From Blasia pusilla (taxonomy: Eukaryota; Marchantiophyta; Marchantiopsida; Blasiales), in assembly GCA_050084515.1 (NCBI GenBank), contig CM114275.1, positions 3,162,001 to 3,226,000 of the forward strand: 64,000 nucleotides of DNA, given 5' to 3'. The translations under genes were made by a program, and so were the position numbers. Below are positions 1-13,684 of the stretch, piece after piece. Position 1 is the stretch's first letter. The number at the start of each line of letters is the position of its first letter. Under the pieces are notes generated by a model, which saw only the letters and a program-made list of their open reading frames with translations, made no database searches and was not told the DNA's origin.

Positions 1-2735
1 ATCACAACTGTACTACAGTCACAAGCTTATGATTGTCATAGTTGCTAGATATTTGCACAATTTTGATGTTGAGCCACACTTTGCAACCACACCGTACCAT
101 GGCTTTGAAATATCCTTTTATTCTAGTCGTATCACAATCAAGTGCTCATAACATAGTTTCAAATTTGCAACTAATAGGTGATTATCACTTGCATAGCAAC
201 TGCAAAGCAATTGCCAAGAAGCCACAACCCATTTTTTTGAAAGTATAATTTTTCCCAAAACATCAATTTTCAAATCTTGGAAAAAAAAAATTTAATTCAT
301 ATCCATATTTACAAAATTGCAAATTTTCCAAAAATCCATTTATTTACAAAACATTTCCACAATATACAATAAATCGCATAATAAATCATCCTGCTATCTA
401 CACCGAGGTCGTGCACCAAACATATCATGCCCTTGGGGCTATGTTGGACCTATAAAAGATCCATCATAACTAGAATAGTATGTATGAAGCATGCAACTAC
501 CGTGAAGTGGGAGCCCCCACTAACTGGCTTAGAAATATATGTCTAGTGCCTACTATAGATAGGCCCTAGAAACCCACTATGCCCATTGCCCAAGAAGAAC
601 CTTCTTGATTTGAGGGCAACCAACTCCTCCATGTCAATTACACTTTTGTGGAAGTCGTAGTTTCACTCTCTCTTCGTCTATATGCAAACTGGTTCAGTAG
701 GGAATAATGTCATCTAGAGGTAATCTATAAGTCATTTTATAATACAAATTGGAAGTTAAACCATGGCTGTCCCCAAATCGCATCATTACTACTCGAAGTC
801 GTTGTTTGGCAACCACCTCCATTGTTTGGCAACCATGTTCATCATTTTGTGACCACGTCCAGCATTTTACAACCATTGTGAGGCTAGAAACTTACCACAT
901 TTGACATCCACTAAAGTCTTAACATGGGTTTACCTTATCATCGGCCGTCACCTCCTCTTCCTCCTCCTCTTCATCCTCCTCAGTGTAGGAGGTGTCATCA
1001 TCATCATCATCATCCAAAGGGAAGGATTCCACAATTGGACCCGACCCAAGTCCTATTGGAGTGCATTTCCTATCAACATGAGGAATGTCCGACTACACAT
1101 ATTCCCACTAACTTGCATTAGTATTCTGAAATAATCTAAAAATACCTTAAACATATAAACACTCTATAAATTAGGAACTTACCAAGGATGCAATGAGATC
1201 CTGATCGGTGAAGACATTTTCTCATGTCTTACTACCTTGCCACACATCCTCCATGAACTTTTCAATGGGGTACTTGCCATTCTTCGGGAACTACACAATA
1301 CACCTATGTAGTTTGTTAAATGCCACTAACTCACACATTCTAAGAATGTTAGCATGTGAGGGTTACTTACAAATGCATAGGAGAATGCATCCGCTCCACC
1401 TTGGCCAAAGGAATGGGTCCCCTTTGGCTTTAGGGAAAAAAACTATGCCTTCACCACCCTTTGCATGTTAATCCTTGAATGGCATGGATATCTGATAGGG
1501 GCCAGCTCGCGTTGCAAATCGTAGCCCACGAAGCAATGTCATAGTTTGTGGGTGGTGGTATTTCCAACACTCACGTCTCCATCTCCTTTGCTCCAAATGG
1601 ACCCCACCTCACAATCTCCATCGTTGCCAACGTGACTCTGTATCTGCAATCAAAGGAGTACCTACTAATCATTTTTCCGAACCCCTTCGGAGAGATTTGA
1701 GCGCCATTCCAAAACTTTATCGGTAATGACGTTCTGAATCCTCTAACACTACACATACATTGTAGTGTTCCAAATCTCTACCACAAGCATATGTTGCTCA
1801 CACAACTATTTTAAGAGGCAAAGCAACATCTTTGCTTCATCTAGAGTTTGAGTCCCTCAACTCTCCAATATGAGAGTCCTCAAGTTCGTGCATCTCACAC
1901 GAGGCCTCTCTCGTAGGGGTGGAGTGGTTGCTTCAACATTGACATACGTACCCTCTACTCTCTCACTGCGACCCATCCATGCCACTCTACCCCCACGCGC
2001 TTGAACATATACTATGGGAACATTAACATGACAATGGTGACGGCACTTCTCCATATGAGCGTCCAAACCTGTGTTTGTAGATTGGAGAACCCGATCCACA
2101 ACATGTACCACCACCCTATTCAACATCCCATCGATGTCGTTCCTTTGAGTCTAAGTTAAAGGAACACCCATCTAAGCTATTGCTCTGGGAAATATATCCC
2201 CCTACAATAGGTTCCTAGAACCACTCATGGAGGGGTCTCCCCCACCCTGACCTCCTACGCATCTAGAGAGAAGAACTCTAGCAAAGAGAAGGATGAACCA
2301 TGGGGTGAAAAGTCAAAAATGAGGAAAATGAAGGGGTGAGGAGGGGGGAGGGTTAGTCCACCGATTTTGGTTCTTTTTCATTATGGGTTAGGATTATATT
2401 GTAGCTCCTTTGCAGCTATGCTACAAGTGTCGCCACCATTGTTTGTGTGACTGTCCTGCAACTATTGTGCGAATATCGAGAGTAGCAAGACAATTCTTAA
2501 ACTTGAAGGTTGCGAGTCAAGTTTGTCACACTTCGTGATTGTGTTGTCGTTGACAATCACAAGGTATTTTGCAATTGTCTTGCCGCTACAGAGACTCACA
2601 AAAAATGTGCAACCATGGTAAGTTGTAGATGAGATTATAGCTGCATAATGTACACTCGCAAATTACAATCACAAAATAGTCAAATTTTGAAATTTTTATT
2701 CGCAAGAGACTCGCAAGCCACAAAAAATCACTTGT
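1..2735 (-). other. Unrecognised transposon-like region, possibly a degenerate CACTA element
   Basis: No gene is recognised here. Near 2735 the minus strand reads a terminus-like TACTACAAGTG..., resembling the CACTACAAG start of CACTA elements with one change. Both edges (about 1-240 and 2400-2720) carry many short variants of CACAAG, TTGCAA and GATTGTC, as in CACTA subterminal regions. Two minus-strand reading frames (1571-1756 and 1857-2126) look weakly coding but match no family I can name. A clean left terminus is not visible, so the classification is tentative. Confidence 0.25.
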
Positions 2736-2739
2736 AGTA

Positions 2740-5390
2740 CCAAAGGCATTCATATACGTCTCAAATTAAAAAAAATCTAACTTTTCAAGATGACATCAAG
2801 TGTATAAGCACTTAGACATAATTTCAAGTTATTTTGAAAATGCCTTTACGTTTACATGTTCATTTTTCACTCGCTAAAGATGTAAGGTGGTCATTCATAA
2901 GACAGCCAATCACTCTCCATCGTAAGGTGATTGGTTTTGTGACAATGCATAAGATTTTCCAACAATGAATTCTCAATGCATACATAAAAACGTCAGACAT
3001 TGAATGTCCACCTTTTAACTTAACCACAAATGGTCCCCTTACTCAAGGATAGGTCTAAATTAATATTCAAAAAATTAGACGTCAAGAGAGTAATAGTTAA
3101 ACTAGTAAGAAAGCCCCTGCGATGCACGGCCGTCAAAGTTCTCTGTTCATAAGTACTCAATGAAAGAAATGAAATGAACAGGCGTTAGGCCTCTGGGCTT
3201 AACAAAGCAAACCAGCATTGGAGCTCGAATGAAAATATTGTTGTTGTAGCTCGAACGAATTGTTTTAAATTTCTGCACTGCTGCAAATGCAGACGGCCAA
3301 ACTCTGTATTGAGTACAACATTACCGTCACGTTTCCACAGCAGGACGTCTAGGGACGTTCTTCATTTAATTGTTGATCGTTTTGAAGCAGTGTTTTCCGG
3401 CTGGCCGGTTGGGTCGATTCGTTAACAGACATTACTTGTGGAGTTGACAGGCTTACTAGTGGTTTTCGTTCGTGGATTTGAGAGTTCTAGGGTCATTGCT
3501 TTGATGCCTGCAACGCGTGGAACGATTTTAGGGTTCGTTGGAAAGGCAGTAGATTATGTCGCAGGAGCGAGGCTGGGAGTTTTCAATGTCGAGGTGATTC
3601 AGGCGGTTCAATGGTGGTGGAAGCAGGAGAAGCGGCAGGGTAGATAGGGATGAAGGAGGCGAATTTCGGAGCGTCCGTTAGTTCTGAGTTCGATAACTCT
3701 GGCCAGGCTTGGTCTCATCTGAGTCGAACAATTGGCCCGCCCAGAATCGTCCTCTGGTGAAAGCGAAGAAACCCAAAATCGGAGCCCATAAAGGACTGTC
3801 TGTTTGCACCACACCGAAGATTGCATTCTTGTTGAACTACTCGAAGATGGACCCGACCTGCATGCGCCAGCGCATGGACACGAGCAAGAACGATGCAGTG
3901 AGAGTAGCGATCCGTATGCCTCAAGGCTGCAAATTTTTCAGCAACTACTGATGTATTCGGAGATCACAATCTACAGCAATCGGTAATTTCTCAAGTTTTC
4001 GACTACGATGATCCCCCACTCAATCTAGAAGCTGAACTTTACAGCTCTTCATGCACCCGTCGGACATGCATGCTATGAATGGTCAAATGTCTTGCCAATG
4101 AATCACAACGACTCCCGATTCCTCAAACTCTCGGGAAGCAGACGTAAAGTGCATCCGATTATGCCCTCGCAGAGTTAGCGTCAATCACTCAGAGCCGGAA
4201 TTGCGGCTTCTTCCCATGATCGACGTCGAGGGAAAAGAGAATTGAGAGCTAAGTTCTCCTGTAAGCCAAAAGTGCAGTGGCTCTACAATGTAAGAAATTT
4301 TATTGTTACTAGGAGGAGCATGAACTGTTTATTGAGTAGAAGAAGAATGTTACTTATTAAGTCAGTTCCCTGACTTTCCTAATCCAGTGACTAAGCCATA
4401 TGTAGTTCTCTGGCGTGGAGAATATAAGTGCGAGGTAAGAATTTTTCTTCTTCAATTTATGATTTATGAGCGTAAGATTAGAGCATAAGAGTCAAGATAG
4501 TTTTTTTGTGATTATTATACACTTCCCTTTGACTTATCTCAAAAGATTGTTGCTTGTGCTTTTAGGGAGTGTTCTACAAGTCATGTTCATGTTGTATCGT
4601 AAGCAGGTGCCAAGCAAGGACATTTACGCAAATTAAGAGTCACATCATAATTACACAATATCCTAGATGATTTTAGACGATACGCGCATGAGACATGGAA
4701 TGGACATTTCAGATTATGAATTAGAACAGTTCTTCCGTTCGGAACTGACAATAGTCCGGTAACTTCGATGTTCTCCCGATTCCTCCCCTAATTAGACATA
4801 AATGTAGTCGAGATTAAAGACCTCTTATAACATGACTGCGCCGTGGGATGCATTCCTTTTCACCAACACGTCGACAGAGATGATTCACCGCTCGTCCCAT
4901 GAACTAGTATATTTGCCAACACGAGGATGAAAGCCGCATTTGGGATTATCAGGCAGATGGAACCTCCACGGAAATCAGAACAGAGCATTGCAATGCAACC
5001 TTCGGATGTACATGCCCATTTCAACAAGGGGCACGCGGGCCAAAATATGCTGCAAACATGACATCGTGCCTATCAAGTCGACGAGCAATGGTTTTAGGAT
5101 CGACGAGAGCGGAAGGCACACATATGTCAGGTGAGCAGTCGGCGATTTCTTCCGTGAACGGACGAGGTGAACGTTCTCCACCAGTCCAGTAGAGATAGAC
5201 CCGCAATTCTACCTGATCTAACGGAGTGCGTGAGCCTAGATTACCTACTTTTAGAATTGGAACTACCGCTACATCGGCCGCAGTTGAGGCGGAAGATTGC
5301 TGAGAATGACGTGGACCCTAATGGCAGAGAGCTCACAGGTGTTACCTCATTTCTCGCTTCAACGGACGCAGACTTGTCTTCTGCCCGGCG
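2740..5390. other. Region downstream of the ABCC gene with no recognised gene
   Basis: Short overlapping reading frames occur on both strands (for example 3438-3647 and 3709-3986 on plus), but none is long, none matches a family I know, and they break every 60-80 codons. A degraded single-copy gene at 3.4-4.0 kb is possible: the plus frames there have protein-like composition and shift frame. The part nearest 5390 probably includes the 3' untranslated region of the ABCC gene, which ends at 5398. Confidence 0.3.
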
Positions 5391-5397
5391 GATGCTT

Positions 5398-8300
5398 TCA
5401 GCTCGTGGCAGATCGTGCAGAATACTCGGCGACAAGGGATGAGAAGAGAGAGTTGGGTCGGTCCAAAAGCGCGGCAGGCGAGTCAAATTCCTTCACGATA
5501 CCTGCACATGGGCAAGATTTCGTTTCAGTACATGGATGTCGTGGTCTGGTGAACCAAAAATAGGTTCATTTCTGTGTTGGAAATGGAAATAAAAGCGTTG
5601 TTGAGGGATGGTTCATCTGGGATGTGAGAACTGTACAGTGGTAAGTTTCTTCTCTTGAACAGAGGAATTGGTAGTGTGCAGTCCAGAGTTGATTGAGGAG
5701 GATGCCGGCGTGCAGTGTAGTAGGTACTAAGATGGCCTAAGTTACGAAAAAACAGGTTCAGGTTTGGGTTATGTAGGTGACACGCATTTACAACCACAAC
5801 ATCCATATCAGGGCTCGCTGGACATACTCGCCGAGCATACAGGGAAAGGGAAAATACAATGGTAGATTGAGTTATGAATAATTCTTCATGCTCAAATACA
5901 CGATCACACGAACACTTGAATGAGATGTTACATACCTCCTTCCAGGACTAAAACCCGGTCGCTGTCCATGACTGACGGAATACGGTGCGCAATACTTATG
6001 ACGGTGCAGTCTGCAAAGTCTTGCCTTACTATCTTCTGCATCACAGCGTCAGTCTGTGTATCTACAGATGAAGTCGCTTCGTCCATGAACAAAATTCGGG
6101 TCTTTCTCAAGAGGACTCGGCCCAGACTGAACAGTTGCCTTTGGCCCACACTCCAGTTCTCTCCATTTGCGGTAACTGCAGTTGAAGAGACGAACAATTG
6201 CTCACAAACCGAAATTACTGCAGCAAATTCTATAACTTTTCTATTCTAGATCTGCACGGAGACCAGTTTGTATATGTTCAGCTGACAACTGCATAATATG
6301 AATTGCACACGACGCATAAAGTCATCTCAAACTCCCTCCGTTTCGGATATATGGGGGAAAGACTCTCCACATGAACAAACATTACAACTACCTGTGTGTT
6401 CAGAACTACGCGTATTTGTTTCTTACCTAGGGCATCCAGCTTTCCTTCAAGCTGACGCACACTAGAAGCCAATTGGCACTTCTCCAACGTCTGCACGAAG
6501 GGATAAAAGAATCAATTAAAAAGTCCAAGCTTGCTAAGCATTTTCACAGAGCTCAGACGATTCTAAGTTCAATCTTTGTCTCTCAGGTCAATATTGATTT
6601 ACACTCGATTCCAGCTACAAACATACTAGAGGTGAAGTGACAAGTACTTACACCCCATATCTCATCATCGGAATGCTCCCCGAGAGGATCAATATTACTT
6701 CGAACCGTGCCATCAAACAGGGAAGGATCTTGCGGGATGATGCTCAGCTTTGAGCGCAGATCTTTGAGACCAAGAGTTTCAATCGCAATACCATCGATGT
6801 AAATTCGACCCCCAGCAGCTTCCACCAATCGAAACAATGCCAATATTAGGGTTGACTTCCCACTACCCGTTCTACCGACTACTCCAACCTTCTGCCCACC
6901 TTCGATCGTTAGATTGATACCCTTCAGTACAAGAGGAGTATTCGATCGGTAGCGGAGCTGCATCATCCAACAACAACTGCGTCAGCATCTGGAATTGACC
7001 TCGACGGTGGAGTAACAAGGAACGTGTGTTGAGAACACTTCAAGATCTCGGAAACCGAGCACAAAATATCTGGCACTTCGCAGATGAGAAATTTCAGTAA
7101 GAAAACCAGTAGCGTCTCATACAAGTAAGATGACGGGTTCCTGGGTTCTGGTGCACAGATCAACACAATTTCTGGGCTACACCGAGAACAGTTTAAGGTA
7201 TACGAAACCAATAATATCGCAGAGTCTTACTCATACATGTAGAAGTAGTGAGAAACGATCCTACCTTAAGATTCTGGAACACAATGGTTCCGACACTAGG
7301 CCACGTTGGATCAGGCTTTGTCTCCTCTATTGTCAACTCTGCCTCGGCTGGCAGATTTGTGTACTGTCGAAGGCGCTCTACTGCGATCATTTTGTTCTCC
7401 AGTGTACAAGTCATCCAGACAAGGCCGAACAGGATTGAATTCAGCATCAATGCATACGTCAACGCTAATCCCCCCAGCTCTGCAACGTTAGACCAATAAT
7501 ATCATTAGTCAAGGAATCTCGTATATAAAGTCCTTCGCCAAGAGATCGGGGAGGTCAATCATCACAAGTCCACTTCAATAAGTCAATCTTGGAACGCATC
7601 TTTGCAGACCTCACTCTGTAACAACACGCAGACAACCCAAGAAAGAGTTTCTATTTTATGAAAAGTTTCAGATACTCTAACCACAACGCAGAACCCTTTC
7701 CCTCAATGCAGTGCAACGTAGAAATGATCAACAGGTTTCTCGCGAGAAGCAGTACGATACTCACCAGGGGCCACGACGTCTTGGGGAACAGTGACCAAGG
7801 CGAGAGACAAGGAAACCAGGAACGTGACGCCTATCAATTCTAGCCTCATTCCGACCCATTCCATGGCCGCATTGTTGTGGAAGTCCATTCTAAGGCTGGA
7901 ATCAACCCGTTGTAAGTTTGTGACTATAAACCTGTGTTGTTGATGAAAGCAACGGATAGTTGAAAAACCCGCAACAGTTTCTGAGAAGTGGTTAATGATA
8001 GGCGCCTTCATGAGACCATCTAATCTTGTTAACTCCCTCGACGACGAAAAGTAATACATCTGTGCACGAACATACAGCGAGCTGGTCATTGCCATTGCAC
8101 TCCACAGTACCACAGACCCCGCCAGTGCATCACAAAACTTCGCCCAAACTAATTTTATTGAAAATTCCCAGCGTGAAGAATAGTTTCCAGTGCAATCATG
8201 CCTCTCCAAAATTCACCACCAAATCTAAGATTCATATGAACACCTCTTCTTAAGCGAACAATCTTGACTGTCTCAAACCCCAGATTGCTCTCAGCTGATT

Positions 8301-11300
8301 TCTCGAACAGAACGGCAAGAATGAATCGTTCCCTTAAAGACCATGCTGGTCACATTTGGGGATTTCTTACTATTTGTATTCATCATTAGAGCTCCGAATG
8401 ATTTTCTCTCTACCACCACTACAGCGTGGTACCCGTGATCAGAGTATCTCCACAATCTAGTTTATATTACAAGTATGTCAGACCAACGCGGTGTAAGGAT
8501 TTTACCTGGTAGCTTCGGAAAGCGAACGCCACAGGGAGCAGCATTAAAACTATCTGCCAAATCACCGAGCATGCGACAACCACAGCACCGAAGATGGTCA
8601 TGAAGGTGGCCAAAGCCGCTCCCAAGATCTGGGGGATCATGAAGTCTATGACGGCCAAATCTGTAGTCGCCTGTCAATGACCAAGGATGCACATCGGTGA
8701 GAATCAAAGCCCACTGAGTCAACCGATGCAGACTTTGATACTAAAACAGATTACCTCGTCTACTCTACTCGTCGGCGTCGTCTCAAAGCAAGAGTATCTC
8801 CTGAACAAGGGCGGGCAAAACAAGATGTCTTCTCATCTACACAAATCTGTAGGTTACTTTGGATTCGGCGTCTTTCAAACTCATTCCTTGTACTCACTTC
8901 TATCGAGAACCTCAAAATTGCCTACACACGACATACGAAAGATCGAGGCTAATTCAACGATAGGAGACTAAATTTCATTGAGCTGCTCCAGAAGGTGCTG
9001 CTAGCTAGTCCTCACTTGTGCATGTCCAACTTCCAGTGATAACTGAATTCGGGTAGTAAGATATCGTAATCACAAAAAATGACAATGAAGGCGGTGGTTG
9101 GGAAATGAACTTCGGAACAGTGGTAACTCTGACCGGGGCGTATTTCCAGTACGATAGAAACAAGAGGGACTGATTAATGCGAGGTGTTGGTTTCGGTGAT
9201 GGAGTGGACAGAGGAACTGACTAACAGAATCAGATGTGTCTGATTAAAGTGAATTTCCACATTGTGTGGACTTACTCTGCTTAAAATCCTCCCATTTGGT
9301 GTCGTATCGAAGAAGGACATTGGGGCTCGGAAAATGCTTTTCAATAATCCCATGAAGAAACTCTGACATGTCATCAAGCCCACGATTGCCACTCCAATAG
9401 GTCTCGTCGCCATGAAAACGGCAGTGATTACGGCCAAGAGTGAGTATACGTAGATAAAATGCGATGCTTGGGCAGTATCTTTCTCATTATAGTTAGATTG
9501 AAAGGCCACCCAATAGTCACTAGAAATTTGGAAGCCCTGCGCTGTGATCATCAGGATAATCATGGCAAATACTAATGCTCCACCGTAAATCCTAGTGAGA
9601 TACACCCAATAGACCCTAAAGCCCACACTACCGCTTTCTTTTAGTTCGTCCTCAATAAGACGTCCTCCGCCCTCTCCACTTTTCCGCACGTTCTCACTGC
9701 CATCTTCATCCGAATTCTGTACTTCATCCTCAGGAGCACTAGCTTCCGCAGATCGTTTGGATGAGCTTCTGGTAAAATTCTCACTATCCTCATGTCCAAC
9801 TATGAAGCTTTGACCATCATCACTAACTTGTTTTCCGGTTCCCTCCACCTTCTCTAAAGCCTCGTTGTGTGCATGAACCAGCGCCTCCAAATCTGATCCT
9901 TCCGCTAGAAGATCCTCGTATTTACCTGACTGAGTGATTCGACCGTCTCGCATCACCTTGTGTTACAAAAAAAATTAGTCAGAGAAGTTCAAGAGAGATA
10001 TGTTTTTGCCACTTAACCTTCAACGCTGCCAAAGTTGACATTAAAGGAGGGGATGAAAACTGGACCATCGTTGATTGACGTTACCAGGATCAAGTCGGCC
10101 CGAGGCAGGAACTCGACTTGATGCGTGACGAGCACCACTGTTTTGTCAGCCAAGGCTCCAAGCACGCATTCCTGAGGTAGTGTTTACAAAATTAAATCAG
10201 TATTTCACAGTATCTGAAGCCAATACCAGCTTCAAGTCACCCTCCTGCGACCAGGACATCGACGGCCACCCACGTGCATCACGGCACCTGGAGCATCCAA
10301 CCCAACCAAGCAGAGTCTACAAAAGTAATCATGTGGATCGATGAAGCATGTTAAACTCCTCCGAGATCATCCACAAGCACCACTGTTGGAAAAACAGTAA
10401 TCGAAAATCATCGGGGACTTGACGAAGTTACCTTGAAGAGATGTGTGCCCGTGTGAGCATCCACAGCACTAAAAATGTCGTCAAGAAAGTAAAGGTCGCA
10501 GTCCTGATAGATTGCGCGTGCGAGTTGAATCCTCTGTTTCTGCCCTCCACTTAAATTCACCCCTCGCTCTCCTATTTCTGTCTGATCTCCATTGTCCATC
10601 TGAGCGAGGTCGAGCTCCAGGGCACACTTAAGTAATGTGGCCGCGTACCTCTCCTGGTCCATCGGTGCACCGAACAGAATGTTTTCCCGAATAGTTGCAT
10701 TTTGAATCCACGCTGACTGAGTCACACACGCTGTACGTCCGCTAGACTTCACCTGTTCAGGTAACCAAGGGTCCACAACATCAACAAACACAAAAAGAAC
10801 GCCGACATGGACTTCCCATCTCCTGGACCATTCCGACAACATTGAAGGTGCACAGCTTCTACTAATGAGAAGGACATATAGTCTATCGTCGGGACATTCT
10901 ACTTATAAATCCGACAATGACTCCCATCTTTTACAATTTCTGAATCCTCGTGTTCGAGTGAACGGAGGAACTCTTCCTTGAGTTCAATTCCAAGAAAACA
11001 GACAATGGCCATCCCGACTTCCAGACAATCATATAAACGTTTAAGTTATGTATCACTACGGGGATTTGCTTTCGAAGCGGAAGCCATCTTCCGTTGGGAA
11101 ATCTGCGAATCTGCGACTTAAAAGCCTTAGGTTCGTACAAAGACCTGAGATCAAGGTCCATATTCCATCTTCTAAGATTGTTACCTAGTTAATTCCTGAA
11201 TTCCACGATACAAGAAATCGACTGAGATATTTCCACTCGGGAGGTACCCCATCATCAGAAATGCAAATTCCCCGGCGCAGCCAGAGGGAAGTGGTAGGAG

Positions 11301-12785
11301 CTAATGAGTTGCGAATATCGATGTTGATCTTACCGTGCCAGCGATTTTCGGCATCTCTCCCTGCAACGAAGAAAGGAGCGAGGTTTTCCCAGATCCAACT
11401 TTTCCAACCACAGCGACGAAAGAGCCCCGCTTGATATCGATGTTAATGTCCTGAAGGACCGGTCTCTCCGAATCCATATCCCATTTGAAAGACCCGTTTT
11501 CACAGATGACGGCTGAATCCGTCCCGTAGGGAAGCATGACCACGGCATCATCGTCGAGCTCTTCGCTCAGCATATACTTCTCCAGGCGATCCAACGATAC
11601 TCTCAACTGCGCTAACGAGAACATCAGATTCGGGAAGAGACGGAGGAGCTCTTGAAACGTGCGGATAACGCTTACAGTGGTGAACGCGGCGCTGGGACTA
11701 AGGCCTCGGCCCATGAGAACCGTGCAGAAGAAGGTTGCCACGCATGCGCATACGGGGGCGAACCATGATGTGAAAGTGGTGACACTTAATCCGATAGTGA
11801 ATTTCCTAAGCTCACGAAATTCTGCACCTCGAGCAGCTGCAATATTTGTGGAGAATTTGTCGTCCCATGCTTGCAATTTGATGATTTTCATGTTGGAAAG
11901 GGCCTCCATCGTCGCCTTCAACCTTGAGTCCCTCGCAATCATCATTTGCATCTGAAATTTCTGGCACATGGCCATGGTACTGTAGGAAATTCCTGCGGCG
12001 ATAATCATCACCACGAGCCCTGCGAGCGATGCGGTACCCACGGAGGGGTATACCACAGCCCCAGCCAAAAAAATCTGAAGTGGAAGGAGCCATATATTAT
12101 TCAGATATACCATGGCATCGCTGAAAACTTGCGCATCGACTGACATGAGATTCACAATCTTCCCGGCACCTTGAATTTCACGAGCTGCACTTGAGAGTTT
12201 CAAACTTTTCCGGTAAACGACAGTGATAATTGCCGATCGTATCTGCATTCCCAACTTCGCGCAGCTGAAGTTATATTGATGATTAGCCGACGCCTCAATC
12301 ACTTTTGCCACTAACAGGATTGCGACAATGGCGAAGCGCTCGTTGGGGAATCGCTCATTGCCAGAGGTGACCACCATGAAGCTTTGAATCAGCACAGGCC
12401 CTACATACAAGACTGAGAGCCTGATCACGCCAAGGAGGGCAGTTCCCAGGATGGGCCACCAAAAGGCACTGATCAGAGCTTTTCGTACTGTGTTCAGCTC
12501 ACCCTGCGAGTGTAACTTCTGCCACTGAGAGCTGAAGCGCTCGTAAAGCACCTCAGCTCGATCACCGGGAGCCAACTGGGGGATATCATCTGGCTCAAGG
12601 GATTTCCTCGAGCCTATCTTCAACACGGGGTTTAGCCACGTGAAGAAGATCTTTCCGAGAGCTCCTGAAGTGGCAAACTTGGTGACATGGGGGCCCTCGA
12701 CGGTCTTCTGCAGCAGAGGATCGTTTACCAGAGATTTATCTTCTTTCGTGAGGAGACTGTCTTTCAACCCGTTCATCTTGCCCAT
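5398..12785 (-). CDS. ABCC-subfamily (MRP-type) ABC transporter, spliced, eleven coding exons
   Basis: Full-type ABC exporter, expected to move conjugated organic anions or metabolites across a plant membrane (often the tonoplast) using ATP. Exons, minus strand: 12785-11334, 10752-10432, 10171-10085, 9956-9276, 8670-8506, 8059-7765, 7479-7265, 6957-6652, 6490-6427, 6175-5936, 5501-5398. All junctions are GT-AG and keep frame, giving 3930 nt and 1309 residues. TMD1 is about residues 100-390. NBD1 has Walker A GKVGSGKT near 460, LSGGQ at 551, Walker B LYFLDD near 571 and H-loop His 608. TMD2 is about 720-1070. NBD2 has Walker [10 protein letters not shown] at 1100, degenerate signature VGQRQ at 1205, Walker B ILFMDE ending 1228 and H-loop His 1259. 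All catalytic motifs are present. The start lies just after where TMD0 would be, with an in-frame stop upstream, so the protein appears to lack TMD0 and is shorter than the usual 1450-1500 residues. Substrate is unknown. Confidence 0.93.
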
Positions 12786-13330
12786 GATCTTACTTCTGTA
12801 GGGGAGTTTTGTGGTAGCTCAGAGCACCTGCAGAGCAAGCGATTCTCGTGCCGAAACTCGAATATAGCCAGCCGACGTACGAGCAGAATCGCCTCTCAGA
12901 GGCCGACCTGCGGTAATGCAAGTCCAAAGGAACTGACGATCAACGTCTCATTAGTGTAGAGGGACTGAACGGCAGAGAAACTGAGGTTGCTCATGCGAAC
13001 GAGTGTCAGCATTCAGACGTCTTATGGGAAAGTTGCCATTGAAACCGGTTACAATGCGTCATTGCGCTTCTGCCTCGTGAATCCGTCTCCGCGTATCCCC
13101 AGGTGCCGCAAGTGTTCTTCATAACGACAGCAAACCTAGGATGTACTCAGGTTCCATCACCCCTCCCATCGTGTCCACACATACAGCTGTAGAGGAAGCA
13201 CAAGACTGCTGTGTCCGGGTCTACTCACCAACCGAAATCGAAGCCGCTGACACCGACTGCCTGAGATGACCCTCGTACTAGACCCGCGAGGACAACCCTC
13301 TTCCCAATAACTCGAGACAATTTATTCCCC
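12786..13330. promoter_or_regulatory. Presumed 5' flank and promoter of the ABCC gene
   Basis: This stretch directly upstream of the ABCC start codon has no long reading frame and is richer in G+C than most of the window. CTACAG lies 10-15 bases before the ATG and could be a splice acceptor of a leader intron. I see no unambiguous TATA box, so the assignment rests on position only. Confidence 0.35.
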
Positions 13331-13684
13331 AGTTGAACACAAACCCTTCCCTACCACTTTCGAGTGACCCCCGAACTTCCTCTCTGAGATCACCGTCGCT
13401 GGCCACGAATCGTACACGCTTCATCTCTAAGATGACACCGCCCATATTCCGAGCACGCAACGCCAAATTTAGGGTACGTTCCCACGGGACTGACCTAGAC
13501 CCCACGAAATCGACACCCTACAGATCGCTATTGCCTGCCTCCCATAGATGCGTTCCCGCTCGCCTTGACAACAAGCTTCGAGACCCGCAGCACCCCCAAT
13601 CTCCCGCCAACGCCGCTGCCCACAGGCCCCACACTCGCAGACCTCCTTCACTACCGATGGTTGCACGGTTGCACCCCAATCGGC

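Noticed and set aside
3438-3986. Possible small host gene downstream of ABCC
   Set aside because: Protein-like but unrecognised, with frame changes and stops; kept only as an unassigned region.
5167-5563. Open frames on plus near 5.2-5.5 kb
   Set aside because: They are antisense to and around the last exon of the ABCC gene (5398-5501 minus), which is supported by the conserved ABCC C-terminus and correct splice phase.
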